Shown here piece by piece: positions 12,997 to 24,733 of a stretch of 64,000 nt of DNA. A program made the translations under genes and the position numbers. How positions within the stretch are numbered: the first letter of the stretch is position 1; each line of letters opens with the position of its first letter. The notes below the pieces were generated by a model, which was not told where the DNA came from, did not search any database, and saw only the letters and a program-made list of their open reading frames with translations. Source of the stretch: Magnolia sinica (Eukaryota > Streptophyta > Magnoliopsida > Magnoliales > Magnoliaceae); assembly GCF_029962835.1 (NCBI RefSeq), contig NC_080579.1, positions 84,771,959-84,835,958 of the forward strand, read 5' to 3'.

Positions 12997-13742
12997 CAGG
13001 TGGGACTTCCCACCGGACGACAGCAGACCCACGGTCCAGCCGTGGGCCCCACCATGATGTGTGTTTTGTATATCCACACCGTCCATTTTGTAGGCGCTTA
13101 GGGCAGCAGACCCATGGTCTAGCTTGATCCAAGACTCAAGTGGCCCACACGGCAGGAAACAGTGGGGGGTTTGAACGTCTGCCATTAAAACCCTTTTTGG
13201 GTTGCAAAGGTTTTGAATCAATATGAAATTCGTTTTTCCTGTTCATCTAGGTTTGCACGACCTTATGAACAGATTAGATGGCTTATAAACATTATGGTGG
13301 GCCCCACAGTGATATATGTGTTTTATTCACACCGTCCACTGCCGTGGACGGTGGAACCCACCTAGATGTATGCGTTTTATCATGCCGTCCAGCCATTCGG
13401 CGGGGCTGCTGGACGACTAGTGGACCCAACCATGAGGTATACATTTCATCCATGCCGTCCAGCTATATGGGACCCACCCCACGTGTGGGACTGTACCTGA
13501 TGTGTGTGTTTGTGTGTGTGTGTGTATACATACATATATATATATATTATATTATACTATATTGTATATATTATATATAGATTATATATTATATTATATA
13601 ATATATAGATGATGGTGGGCCTTCATGGGATCCACCATGATGCATGGGTTGCATCCAAACCATCCACCATTTGACAAGCTTGTATTACAGGCTTGAGACT
13701 AAAAATAAGACAGATCTATAGTTCAAGTGGACCGGGCCCATC
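12630..13742. mobile_element. Clustered MITE fragments inside the solo LTR
   Basis: At least three arm fragments of the palindromic MITE family occur here: 'ccccaccttgatgtatgta' at 12645, 'ccccaccatgatgtgtg' at 13047 and 'ccacagtgatatatgtg' at 13304, each followed by a form of 'ccgtcca'. They are interrupted by a TA tract at 12938. Individual borders cannot be fixed by eye. Confidence 0.6.
12938..12994. repeat. (TA)n microsatellite
   Basis: About 28 TA units between two MITE fragments. Isoleucine/tyrosine open frames reading through it are artefacts. Confidence 0.95.
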
Positions 13743-14369
13743 TTGATTTATTTGTGGCCGCCCGTTGAGGCCCACCTTAGTATGTGTATGAGGCCCATTT
13801 TGATTTATTTATGGTCGTCCATTGAGGCCCACCTTGGTATATGTATGGGACCCATTTTGATTTATTTATGGCCATCCATTGATGCCCACCTTAGTATATG
13901 TATGGGGCCTATTTTGATTTATTTATGGCCGTCCATTGAGGCCTACCTTGGTATATGTATGGGGCCCATTTTGATTTATTTATGGCCGTCCATTGAGGCC
14001 CACCTTGGTATGTGTATGGGGCCCATTTTGATTTATTTATGGCCGTCCATTGAGGCCCACCTTGGTATATGTATGGGGACCATTTTGATTTATTTATGGT
14101 CGTCCATTGAGGCCCACCTTGGTATATGTATGGGGCCCATTTTGATTTATTTATGCTCGTCCATTGAGGCCCACCTTGGTATGTGTATGGGACCCATTTT
14201 GATTTATTTATGGTCGTCCATTGAGGCCCACCTTGGTATGTGTATGAGGCCCATTTTAATTTATTTATGGCCGTCCATTGAGGCCCACCTTGGTATGTGT
14301 ATGAGGCCCATCTTGATTTATTTGTGGCCGTCCATTGAGGCCCATATGATATGCATATGGCCCATGTGA
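13743..14369. repeat. 57-bp minisatellite, about 11 copies, derived from a MITE arm
   Basis: Eleven tandem units of 57 bases occur, each containing GAGGCCCACCTTGGTAT and ATTTATGGCCGTCCATT. These words match the MITE arm phrases GGCCCACCTTGATGTATG and CCGTCCATCC. The unit length is a multiple of three and stop-free in two frames, so both strands show long open frames (208 residues plus, 235 residues minus) repeating a 19-residue block. I read these as by-products of the repeat. After 14370 the array degrades into irregular 'aggcccat' units until about 14600. Confidence 0.9.
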
Positions 14370-14619
14370 TTAGGCCCATTTTGACGTATTCTAAGGCCCA
14401 TCTTGATGTAGTTATGGCCCATCCATTGGGGCCCACCTTTGATATGTATGAGACCCATCTGTGAGGCCCACCTTTGATATGTTTATGGCCTGTTGTTGAG
14501 GCCCACTTGATGTATATGAGGCCCATATGATGTGGCCCATTTGATGTATTTGAGGCCCATGGGTCGAGGCCCAATGGGATGTATACAAGGTCTATTGCAT
14601 TGTGTGATTCCACCATGGG

Positions 14620-16360
14620 TTATGTAATAACATTTATGGCGGGCCATGCCTTGAGAGCAATGTTGGTTTGACGTCCATATTGTACGAATAATGTTGGTTA
14701 AATGTCCGCATTATAACTCTCCCTAGGGCTCATTGATAGGCCCATACTTATTGTGTGTAGGCCATCAAAGCCCATCTTCGTTGTGAGAATAGTTCATCAC
14801 CATATAAAATGCTTAGTATAACTCCATGATTTATGCCCATACGCATCATATGTATGCCTGATATGAGGAATGTTTGATCATAGCATACGCCATTTGACAG
14901 ACTATTTACGGGACTCCTTATGAGACGGAGTGCCTACATTATCGCGCCGTATGAGCAGGATTGCTGCGTGACTGGATAGTGTGACTCATGCATCTCACAT
15001 ATATGTGACTTGATCATTGTACGCCCTAGCGACATCAGGGCCATGGCCTCCACAGACACATCGTGGATGGCCAAATGGGACACTAGAAATACTTGGTTCT
15101 AGCATTGTGGGCACGTAAGATGTCCTTGGGTGAAAATTCCAGAACCTCCTTGGTACCAGGAGATGCTCCAACGTCTAGACCAAGTGGAATATAAGCGCTG
15201 GTGCCTATACCATGAGGTCGTGTCTCTCACTGTGTCATGGTCGGTTGGAAGGGGGTGTGGCCTTATCCGCCCGAGTGAGGGGGATATAAGCTAAGCTAAG
15301 TATGACCAGCTCGTAAATGGGTCCGCTATCGACGAGACGGGCCCGATATTAGCAGGCGGATAGTGAAGTCTCTTTCACTCACTGGGCTGTGCAGCTAGGG
15401 AGGAGGCAGTCGGAGTGGAGTGTAATAGACCCCGGTGATTTCTCCAGAGAGCAACCGTACTGATATGTGGACTTATTGAGCAGGAATTGCATATCCATTC
15501 ATTCACTCATTCACTATCCACTCGGGCTAGTGGTGCGTAACTTTTTGTTACGTGTACCATCGCATGGCCAGGATTTTGGTTGGGCGTGCAACTAATCTGA
15601 GATCAGGAGTTTACCACATGGTGTCTGACTATCCAAATTTAGGTATGAGACTGGTTTGGATAGAAGTCCCTTGTGATGGACCTCATAGCCCGTGATACTT
15701 CGTATTATCATCCTGACTTCACATTCCAGCATGGTCATTTCATTCGCACTGCATATCACATTGCATCCGCAGTACTTAGCATTTTAAGTTACTATGTTTT
15801 TGCACTTATATGGCCTAGATAAGATTGATGGTATTTGTGGCTCATTAGGATTTGTATATTGCATTGCATCCTCAACATCTATTATTGTCTTCTTATGTTT
15901 TGCATCGCATAGCCTTTGTACGGCTGATAGCACTCATGGACTTACCAGTATATTTCTGCTTACTCTGATATCGTATGATTCATGATCTTATCAGTATTTT
16001 CGCTTATTCCGATGATGTATGATTTATGAGTTTTATGGTATACTTGGCACTTATCTTGTGCACACACTTTCACCACCCTCTAAGCTTTTGTAAGCTTATG
16101 CACGATAGATGCGTGCATGTGGCGTTAGGTTGCAGCAGCGTTGAGCTTGGAGCGTGCAGCTGTCCTCTGGGGCTTTGATTTCGATATATATTTTCCTTTC
16201 AGCATTGTATTCCAATGTTTATATTAGTGGATATGTAATGATGATGTTGCCTTTGTGATTTGGGTAAACTTGTGGTTATGCTCCAAGATCGGAGGCTGTC
16301 GGCGCCGGATTCGGCGATCGAAAATTTTGTGAGTCTAGTTTCCGAGTTTGGGGCGTAACA
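14620..16360 (+). repeat. Downstream half of nested solo LTR
   Basis: GC-moderate, non-coding LTR sequence without stop-free frames of note (the 63-residue frame at 15794 has no domain). It ends in the TTGGGGCGTAACA terminus. The segment 16060-16180, with CTAAGCTTTTGTAAGCTTATGC, has the look of a 3' LTR transcript-processing region, but nothing firm can be said. Confidence 0.5.
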
Positions 16361-16395
16361 GACCCTGTATTCACGGGATACTACTTACGACCCTG
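16361..16395 (+). repeat. Athila-like 5' LTR, part 2 (truncated)
   Basis: The LTR resumes with GACCCTGTATTCACGGG, matching 23536 onward in the 3' LTR, but stops at the word CCTGT. The last 45 or so bases of the LTR and the primer-binding site are missing. Confidence 0.8.
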
Positions 16396-16458
16396 TATTA
16401 TTTTATTTTGGAATTCATATAATGAATGGAGGCATAATTGTATAAATTTCTAAGTGTT
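16396..16458 (+). repeat. 63-bp block duplicated from the element's 3' untranslated region
   Basis: The block (GAATTCATATAATGAATGG... at 16411) recurs at 21975-22037 with only a handful of differences. Here it joins the broken 5' LTR to the gag zinc knuckle, marking the junction of an internal deletion. Confidence 0.85.
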
Positions 16459-16472
16459 CCTTAGGTAATTTT

Positions 16473-16960
16473 TGTAGCATTTGTGGTGGTATAAACCATG
16501 ACACAAATGATTGTCTAATAATCTCAGTTGTACAAAAAATCACGCATGAGCATGATCAAGAAAATACTATAAATAACTATCAAAGGTCAGTTATGCAACC
16601 AATGAGAAACATGTATAATCCAAATTAGCGTAACCATCCTAATCCACAAATTAATGCGCCCAATGCACCTAAAATGCTTCCACAAAACAACTTCTTTGGG
16701 GCATCTAACAATGCACCATATATGCCTCCACCAAAGCGATCATCTGTGGAGGATGCATTGACCGCATTCATAAACTCTCAAGCTTAAATGAATCAGTCTC
16801 TAATCCAATCAAATCATGAATTAAAGACGGTCGTGGCTAGGATTGAGACTCAACTAAATGCTAGGGAAAAAGGCACCCTTCCTTCTCAACCTATGTCAAA
16901 TCCTAGAAACACACATTTCATTAGAGACTCAAATCCAAGTGAGCTACATCATGAACACTA
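16473..16960 (+). pseudogene. gag C-terminal remnant (Athila-like)
   Basis: The frame opens with a CCHC zinc knuckle, CSICGGINHDTNDC (16473-16514), the nucleic-acid-binding motif of gypsy gag. It continues through an asparagine/proline-rich stretch to VARIETQLNAREKGTLPSQP, the conserved gag tail of the Athila/Tat group. In-frame stops lie within it (TAG at about 16627, TAA at about 16786), and the frame shifts before the protease block. The capsid-like N-terminal part is absent, lost in the deletion at 16395-16472. Confidence 0.8.
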
Positions 16961-17780
16961 AGGCCATCATTACCTTAAGGAGTGGAAAAGAGGTCAATAA
17001 CAAAATAATGCAACTGGTAGAAATACCGGAGAATGAGCCACTGTCTCAAAAGAATGATGAACCGGCTATGGTTCAAGAGCCGCAACAGCAAAAGGATAAA
17101 GAGACTAAGTCATGTGATCTTCCAGTTCCGTTCTCATCTAGACTTCAGAATCCAACTGTCCTTATGAAATATCAAGAGGTGTTGGATGTGCTCCAAAATT
17201 TTACTGTCAATATTCCTCTACTTGATGCCATTAGACAAATTTCATCATATGCTAAATATCTCAAGGACTTATGCACTGTAAAGAAGAAATTAAATATGCA
17301 CAAAAAGGCATTCCTTACTGAGAAAGTGAGTGCTATCATTCAACAAAGTGCTGTACCCAAATACAAAGACTCAGGAAGTCCCACTATTCCTTGTATTATT
17401 GGGAATTTTCAAATTGAGCATTCTTTGCTAGATTTGTGTGCAAGTGTCAACTTAGTACCCTATTCGGTTTACAAAAAAATGGGGTTAAGCGAGCTTAAAC
17501 CAACCACGATTACACTCGAACTCGTTGACCGCTCTATTAAGGTACCAAGGGGAATTTTAGAAGATGTGCTAGTCCAAGTAGAGAAATTCTACTTCCCTAT
17601 GGATTTTATTGTACTAGACACTGAACCATGTGTAAATGCTAGCGCTTAAATTCTCATCATTTTAGGCCGCCCATTCCTACCAACTTCAAATGTAATCATA
17701 AATTGCAGGAATGAAATGATGAGTTTGTCTTTTGGTAACATAACTCTAGAGCTAAATATTTTCAATCTATGTAAGCAACT
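16858..17780 (+). pseudogene. gag-pol junction and protease (Athila-like), broken
   Basis: A 263-residue open stretch (16858-17649) carries ITLRSGKEV near residue 38 and the retropepsin core SLLDLCASVNLVPYSVY near residue 190. This is the aspartic protease region that processes the polyprotein, with D-L-C where most family members have D-L-G. An in-frame TAA at 17647 interrupts it just before the conserved IILGRPFLPTSN strand, which continues in the same frame to about 17780. The Cys in place of Gly beside the catalytic Asp, plus the stop, argue that it is dead. Confidence 0.8.
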
Positions 17781-17799
17781 CCATTGATAATAAAGAAAT

Positions 17800-19200
17800 C
17801 CATGAGCTGAATTTCATGGACTGCTTGATCGAAGAAGAGAAATTGGAACCTAGTTTGACTGAGGAATTGATTCAAGTCATTGGGGACTTGAAAAATTCTG
17901 ATTTAGAAAAAGTGCTTGCTGAAATTTCTGATGATAATGAGAGCACTACCACCCAGGGCATTAGTATGTACTAATGGAGACCGCACACTCAAATCCTATT
18001 TATCGAAGACTCGCGACCTCTGCTATCACCAACCAATGTTCCAAAGCTTAATTTAAAACCACTACCAAATGAGCTTAAGTATGTATACTTATGTGAAAAT
18101 AAAACTTATCCTGTAGTGATCTCTTCATTTTTAGAGAAGAATTAAGAGATTAAATTGTTAAAAGTTCTAAGGGACCACAAAGGAGCCTTGGTCTGAACCA
18201 TTTCTGACATCAAGGGTATAAGCCCTTCCATATGCACCCATCAGATCCACCTCGATGAGGACACCAAAATAATTAGACAACCTCAAAGGCGTCTCAATCC
18301 AAACATGATGGAAGTTGTAAAAAATGAGATGATCAAATTATTGGATGTGAGAATCATCTACCCAATATCCGATAGTGTTTGGGTGAGTCCAACTCAAGTA
18401 GTTCCAAAGAAATCTGGAATAACTATTGTACAAAATTCTAATAATGAACTCATATCAACACGTGTCACCACAGGTTGATATGTTTGCATTGACTATAGAA
18501 AATTGAACCAGGTCACAAAGAAGGATCATTTCCCTCTACCAATCATTGATCAAGTTTTAGAGAGGGTAGCAGGTTACTCCTATAGTTTTCTTGATGGATA
18601 TTCCGGATATAACCAAATAGAGATAGCCCTGGAAGACCAAGAGAAAACCACGTTCACTTGTCCATTTAGCATGTTTACTTTCAAATGGATGTCATTTGGA
18701 TTGTGTAATGCCCCAACAACTTTCCAACAGTGTATGTTAAGTATTTTTTCAAATATGGTTGGGAAGTTCTTGAGGTTTTTATGGATGACTTCTTTGTATT
18801 TGAGAGTAGTTTTGAGGAATGCCTCAACAATTTATCTCTTGTCTTGTCTAGGTGTGAAGAGAAACACCTTGTCTTAAATTGGGATAAATGTCATTTCATG
18901 GTTCAAAAGGAAATTATTTTGAGCCATGTTATCTCCAAAAATGGAATCGAGGTAGATCACTCAAAACTGGACATTATAGCTAATCTACCTATCCCTCGAA
19001 GTGTTAGAGATATTAGATCACTTCTAGGGTATGTTGATTTTTATAGAAGATTCATGAAGGACTTTAGTGCCATTACTAGACCCTTGACTAATCTTCTTCA
19101 AAAGGATGTTCCATTTAAGTGGACAGATGAGTGTACAAGTGCCTTTAATAAAATTAAATCATCATTTACCATTGCACCTATCATGCGTCCACCAGATTAA
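17800..19200 (+). pseudogene. Reverse transcriptase (Athila-like), frameshifted
   Basis: RT motifs occur in order across two frames. They are SDIKGISPSICTHQI near 18207, CIDYRKLNQVTKKDHFPLPI near 18487, YSFLDGYSGYNQIEIA near 18582, MSFGLCNAPTTFQQCM near 18690 and the catalytic FMDD near 18778. The frame changes by one base around 18760, between the thumb-side helix and FMDD. A TGA replaces a conserved Trp or Gly codon just before YVCIDYRKLN, and further stops lie upstream. The enzyme copied the element's RNA into DNA; this copy cannot be translated intact. Confidence 0.85.
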
Positions 19201-19590
19201 ACACTTCCTTTTGAACTAATATGCGATGCAATTGATTATGCCATAGGGGTTGTTTTGGTCCAAAGAAAAGATAAACGGCCCTACGATATTCACTATGCGA
19301 GTAGAACTCTAAATTCAGCCCAAGTGAACTACTCAATAACTAAAAAAGAGTTACTTTCAATAGTTTTTGCTTTAGATAAGTTTAGGTCCTACTTGCTGGG
19401 ATCTAAAGTGGTCATTTTCACGGACCACTCAACTTTGAAATATTTGTTATCTAAGAAGGATGCAAAATCGAGACTTTTGAGATGGATCCTCTTACTCCAA
19501 GAATTTGACTTAGAGATAAAAGATAAGAATAGAGTAGAAAACGCAGTGGCCAATTACCTTTCCAGATTGGTGTTAGATGATTCCACTTAG
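19201..19590 (+). pseudogene. RNase H domain (Athila-like)
   Basis: Beyond an in-frame TAA at 19198-19200, the sequence reads the gypsy RNase [19 protein letters not shown], then [20 protein letters not shown], then [21 protein letters not shown] and a [16 protein letters not shown] tail (normally VADHLSRL). The acidic residues of CDA, KKEL and TDHS are retained. It is stop-free to 19590 but separated from RT and integrase by stops. Confidence 0.85.
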
Positions 19591-20943
19591 GAGATACATA
19601 TCAAGGACACTTTCCTTGATGAACAATTATTTGCAATCTCCAAATTGTCTTGGTATACGGATATAGTGAACTATCTTGTAATAGAAAAAATGTCATATCA
19701 TTGGAAGTCACAAGATAGGAAGTATTTTGAAACCGAGGTTAGAAACTTCTTCTGGGATGACCGGTATTTATATAAATATGGGACTGATCAGATTTTTAGA
19801 CGTTGTGTCCTAGAGAATGAAGTTCAGAGTGTTATTTCCTTTTGTCAGATGGAAGCATGTGGCGGCCATTTTTCTGCTAAGAAAACCACTGCAAAAATCC
19901 TGCAGTGTGATTTTTACTGACCGACCATATTTAAAGACACCATTGCTTTCTGTGTTGCTTGTGATAGATGTTAACGGTTGAGAAGAGTGTCCCGACACAA
20001 CATGATGCCTTTATCCCCAATTTTACTATTAGAGATTTTTTATTATTGGGGTATTGATTTTATGGGCTAATTTCTATCTTCTTTTGGATTTCTTTATATA
20101 TTGGTTGGTGTGGACTATGTTTTAAAGTGGATTGAGGCAGTTCCAAGTAGGACTAATGACAATAAAGTGGTCATACGATTCCTCAAGGAAAATATTTTTT
20201 CTAGATTTGGAACTCCAAAGGCCATCATTAGTGATAGGGGGTCTCACTTTTGCAATAGGGCATTTGACGCTTTAATGAAGAAATATAACATTAAGCATAA
20301 AGTGAACACCCCATTCCACCCACAAACGAGTGGGCAAGCTGAGATTTCTAATCGAGAAATCAAACACATTTTAGAGAAAACTATAAGGCCAAATAGGAAG
20401 GATTGGTCCCTCAGACTATCCGACGCTTTATGGGCTTATAGGACTGCTTATAAGACCTCGATTTGAATGTCTTTATACAGATTGATGTATGGGAAGGCTT
20501 GCCACTTGCCTATGGAATTGGAACATAGAGCCTACTGGGCAATAAAGAAATTAAACTTTGATATGGACCAAGCAAGTGGACAAAAGAAATTAGAGTTGAA
20601 TGAATTAGATGAGCTGATGAAAGATTCTTATGAAAATTCTAAAATCTACAAAGAGAGGACCAAAGCTTTTCATAACAAAAATATCCTGAGGAAGAATTTT
20701 AAACCTCAGCAAAGGGTCCTATTGTACAATTCCGGTCTCCAGTTTTTTCTAGGAAAGTTAAGATTAAGATGGACAGGCCCCTTCATTATGAAGAATGTTT
20801 ATACTCATGGGGCTGTTAAAATTAAGAATCTACGTAATGACAATGTGTACAAGGTTAATGGTCAGAAATTGAAGCCTTATATGGAAAACTTTCATTTAGG
20901 AGAGGAGTCCTTCCCTCTTCATGATCCAGAATATTCAAAATGA
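19591..20943 (+). pseudogene. Integrase (Athila-like), three stops
   Basis: The HHCC zinc-binding region (GGHFSAKKTTAKILQCDFY, then a CVACDRC-like string) spans 19855-19975 and is broken by TGA at 19918. The catalytic core begins near 20053 with the first Asp in GIDFMG. It continues with the second Asp in IISDRGSHF (about 20230) and Glu in [10 protein letters not shown] (about 20341), so the D,D,E triad is still readable. A TGA at 20464 splits the core from the C-terminal block [18 protein letters not shown] through [14 protein letters not shown]. It ends at 20943. Confidence 0.85.
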
Positions 20944-22295
20944 TGCTCCTAGTCCGACGGAGCATTTTTATATGATTTGTATCATATTGAATTCTTTTTA
21001 GTGTCATATAGCAGGTGAGTTTTTCATGGTAAGCACTATCCACCCTTTCTTTTATTTTTATTGTTCTCTGCATTACATTATCATCATATTGGGTACAATG
21101 CAGATTTTAGGTTGGAGAGTGTGAATAGTGATCCATGTGAAGGTTTTTTTTGGGAGGGTTTCAGTTTATTTTATTATTATTTTTAGATTTCAGTTAGGTT
21201 TAAGTTTATTTTTTTTAGGTTTATGAAAAAAAAATTTCAACATTTTCAAAATAATATTTTTATATACAAGAACGTGAACATTATATTTTGTGAATTTCAA
21301 AGGTAAAGTTAATGCTTAGTCTAGGTTGATAGTAGTCAGAAATCTAATAACTAAAAATTATAAACTTGAGTTCAATTATCTAATCACTAGTTTAAAGTGA
21401 GTTGTAATTTGATGTACTGAATTCACAATACACCCTATCTAACTAAGTAAAGAATATAATATGTGAACTAGAATAACAAATTTTGATTCAAATAAGGTTG
21501 AATAAACTAGTACCATTGATATATGCTTAAAAGAGAGAATATTGAAGGAAAAAAATGATGGAAAAAGAAATTTTTATTATAAAGCATGAATGCAATTACC
21601 ATAGCAATCGTGTCAGTAATCCGGATTAAGGATACGTAAGTATCCATTACTGTTACCATTACAAATACGATACCTTATGTTATGAAGCAAACCCGATAGG
21701 AATCTTCATCTAAGGGTGGTCTATAATAATGAGGATATGATGATAAAAGAAGAAATGTCATGAAGAAAATGAGATAACTAGAGATTTCATATTCTTGGGA
21801 TGATTGAAAGGAGTTAGGATAGGGAACATGCATATTTTTCAAAATTAGACTAGTGTCACGGAACACCTAAGGATATTGGATCATAACTATTCTAAATTTT
21901 GATTAGGTCTCTGAACGCAAGGATGTAATGGATTAGAAAATTGAGATTCTAAATAACTTCAGACTTAAGGTAAGTATTGTTTTGTTTTAGAATTCATATG
22001 ATGAATGGAGGCATAATTGTATAAATTTCTGAGTGTTGAACTATTTTTCATATTTTCAATGTTTGTGGGTAACATTTCTAGAAACTTACATGAGACTATA
22101 ACTCGTCCACTAGGGAAAACCTAGGGGTTTAAAGGCTTATTGCATATGCTAAATGCAATCGAGATTACCTGCGAAAGTGATATAATTAGAATTTTGTTTT
22201 CATTTTAATTTTGTTTCTAAAATTAATTTTTATTCTTATTTTTATTTTTCTTCGTTTATTTTGTTCGGGACTAACAAAATGTTAGTTGGGGAGTG
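20944..22295 (+). other. Athila-like 3' untranslated region and polypurine tract
   Basis: AT-rich sequence without coding potential; no env-like frame. It contains the second copy of the 63-bp block (21975-22037) and ends in the purine-rich TTGGGGAGTG directly before the 3' LTR, the expected plus-strand priming site. Confidence 0.75.
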
Positions 22296-23609
22296 TGTTG
22301 AGACTTAAATATTGCATAATTTTTTCCATTTATATCTTGGTTTTATAAACATGAATCAGCTTAATGTTCTATTTTACTTATGTATGTGTTGTAAGGTGAA
22401 TTTAAGAGCTTGGATTGAAAAAAGGGTGCTAAAAAGCATGGATTTGATGCTCAAGAATCACCAAGGCAATGGATGGATTTTAGGAGACCAAGATTGAAGA
22501 ATTCGCATACCAAAAATTCAAGAAAACCAAGTGAAGAATGAAGAAAATCAAAGATTTGAAATAAAAAATCCTGAAATCGTCCTGAAAAAGTGTATTTTAA
22601 AGCTCTGAGGTCTATTTTGAAAACCTGCACAGCAGAAAATCTATTTTAAGCAAACTGTGCAGCGATAAGTCTATTTTGAGAAACTGCGTATATTTGAGGC
22701 AGTTTCTAGGGTTTTTCAACTTTGTACGAATATTGGAGTTCTCTACTTATAAATAGGGCTTCCTAGGGCATTCATAAGCATCATTTAAAGCATTCAAAAA
22801 TAAAAATTTAGGGTTTTTAAAGAGTTTTTAGTTTTATTAAAGCTTTATAAGTTTTTTTTAAATTATTATTTTAAATCTTTTCTATTTGCATTTTTTGCTT
22901 TCTTATTGCTTTTTATTTATGTAATTTAATTATGTTTTTCTAAGTTTCTTCTATCCCAAGCTAGAAGGGAAGCACATGGGTTTAATAATTCTTTAAGTTA
23001 TGATGATTGATTGTTTTAATGATGAGAAGAATGGTATATGCATGTTATCTATTGTTTAGGTTTTGTTTTTTTATCCTCTTGTGAGATCCATATGTTTTCA
23101 TCATGTGAGATCCACATTGATGGATAGGCTTACTCTAGATCAATCAGATTTCCTAGATAGGAGAGATTCTCAACCTGTTATATTTCTTTGATTTTCATTA
23201 TCTCATTGATATTGAATTCTTAAAATCACTGATGCCTGAGAATATATACAAATCCATGATTTTCTAATATTTTATATCACATATTAAAATATTTAAACTA
23301 TTTTATTTTTCGATTAGGCTAACCATAGTGCTCAGATCCTAGTTGTATTATCCAAGTCATTATGATTTTGGAACATTAACCTATGTGTGGAACTTTGAAG
23401 CTTAGGTGTTATTTTAATTCAGTTGAATTACATCCATTAAAAAATTTCAAAATCAAATCATCAGTTTAGTTTTTATTACTTAGTTTGTTTTGCATTTGAT
23501 TTTTTCCTTCTCACAATTCATCTCCCTGTGGGATCGACCCTATATTCATGGTATGCTACTTACGAACCTGTGCACTTGGAGGCAAGCAATCACACTCCCA
23601 TTAGCAACA
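22296..23609 (+). repeat. Athila-like 3' LTR (complete)
   Basis: 1314 bases, TGTTG...CAACA. TATA box TATAAATA at 22748-22755. It lacks the nested insertion present in its 5' partner and therefore defines the LTR length. Small indels against the 5' LTR (for example near 23245) show an old insertion. Confidence 0.9.
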
Positions 23610-23614
23610 CACTA

Positions 23615-24733
23615 TATTTGTATTAGTGGGCCACTAGATTTGAGAATATTCATGTATTAATGGTCCACTAGAAATAAAATCCGAACTTTAAAAGAAAAAG
23701 CCTTAACAATGTAGGTCCAAGGAATAAAGCATCAAATCTTAGTGCGGTTTAACAACTTCACCTAATCTAACTAAAATTCCACTAACTGTGGGGCCCGCGT
23801 TCTGGGTATCCAAACCGTTGATATGGTGGATCATGTTATGGATGAAGGGTACGTTGGAAATATCCTAGATTAGAAGATTCTAGCCCTCTGATAATTGACA
23901 TCGAAATCTACGGTTAGGGAGACAATACGTCCATGTTCTACATTTATCAGAAGATAGAATTTATATTCAAGGGTTTAAGACAATCCAGACTGGGAGATTT
24001 TTGGGGAATAGCCCAGAAAGTATTGGGACCATCAGATCAATGGTCTTGATCACTGAACCATCTACCCCACAAATGTGGAATCCTGCGGCACCCAAATGTT
24101 CATTTATTGATGCAATCAGAACCGTAGAATTCCTCATCAAAGACATATTCCCAATCCCACGTAAGAAGATAACGCACCAAACCAACCTCCGTTCAAAACA
24201 AGCATCGACACACAGATAGACAAGAAAGAGCGATTCTGATTTGCAGAATACTCATCGTGAAATTGGTACCTTTGGATTGAATGGAGGATACCGTTGGACT
24301 TTTATTCTTTAGATAGGGATCATCTATCCATGATCCAAACCGTTTATATGATGGGCCTCACCTTGGATGGGAGACATTCAAAAAAAAAAAAAAAACCCTT
24401 GGATTTGAATGTTTCAATCCTTTTCCTTTGAATATGGACGGTTTCTTTTAATTTTTGAACCATTAAAGGTTTGAATCTTTTAATATGAGAGTTTCATTGG
24501 ATACATCTACAGTTAGGCCCACTGCGTAAAAGTTTTGGATCATTGAGAAGGACTCCATCCAACGGCTAAATGCCCCGGATGTCATGTTTCAATACATCGA
24601 GATGTATCATAGCAAACTTGTATTCCATGGGTGGCTAGGCGGTAGAGAATTGAACGGCTCACATTCTCTCGACCCAAATTGAGTCTTTATTCTTTATTCT
24701 CACACCGCACCCGTATCAGGGGTTGTTGCCAAA
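23615..24733. other. Intergenic, nothing recognised
   Basis: Overlapping open frames on both strands at 23967-24219 have no recognisable domain. A poly-A run lies at 24381-24395. Confidence 0.4.

Larger units (their letters stand above)
11391..16360 (+). mobile_element. Nested gypsy solo LTR (Tekay-like)
   Basis: A single LTR lies between two copies of GACCC (11386-11390 and 16361-16365) in the middle of the older 5' LTR. It starts TATAAGACCCATATCC, which looks like a mutated TGTAAGACCC, and ends TTTGGGGCGTAACA, as chromovirus LTRs of the Tekay/Del type do. No gag or pol is present, so it is most simply the product of LTR-LTR recombination. At 4970 bases it is long because it absorbed MITE pieces, microsatellites and a minisatellite. 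The Tekay assignment rests on the terminal style only. Confidence 0.8.
10137..23609 (+). mobile_element. Athila/Tat-type Ty3/gypsy retrotransposon, defective, with nested insertion
   Basis: Boundaries come from two LTRs that both begin TGTTGAGACTTAAATATTGC (10137 and 22296). The 3' LTR ends in CAACA, an inverted match to TGTTG. The flanks CACTC (10132-10136) and CACTA (23610-23614) are a 4-of-5 target duplication. The order is LTR, gag tail, protease, RT, RNase H, integrase, an untranslated stretch, a purine tract and LTR. The integrase-to-LTR segment lacks any env-like frame. The 5' LTR end, primer-binding site and most of gag are missing, every pol block is broken, and a 5-kb solo LTR sits in the 5' LTR. 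The Athila/Tat lineage is inferred from [16 protein letters not shown] and [14 protein letters not shown]. Confidence 0.9.

Noticed and set aside
12813..13221. Minus-strand frames with long isoleucine/tyrosine runs
   Set aside because: They read through the (TA)n microsatellite and have no other content.
13743..14616. Long repeat-protein open frames on both strands (208 and 235 residues)
   Set aside because: They are created by a 57-bp tandem repeat whose length is a multiple of three. No promoter, start context or domain, and the same DNA is open on both strands.
20944..22295. Env-like gene downstream of the Athila-type integrase
   Set aside because: Some Athila elements carry one, but no open frame or membrane-protein pattern is present here.
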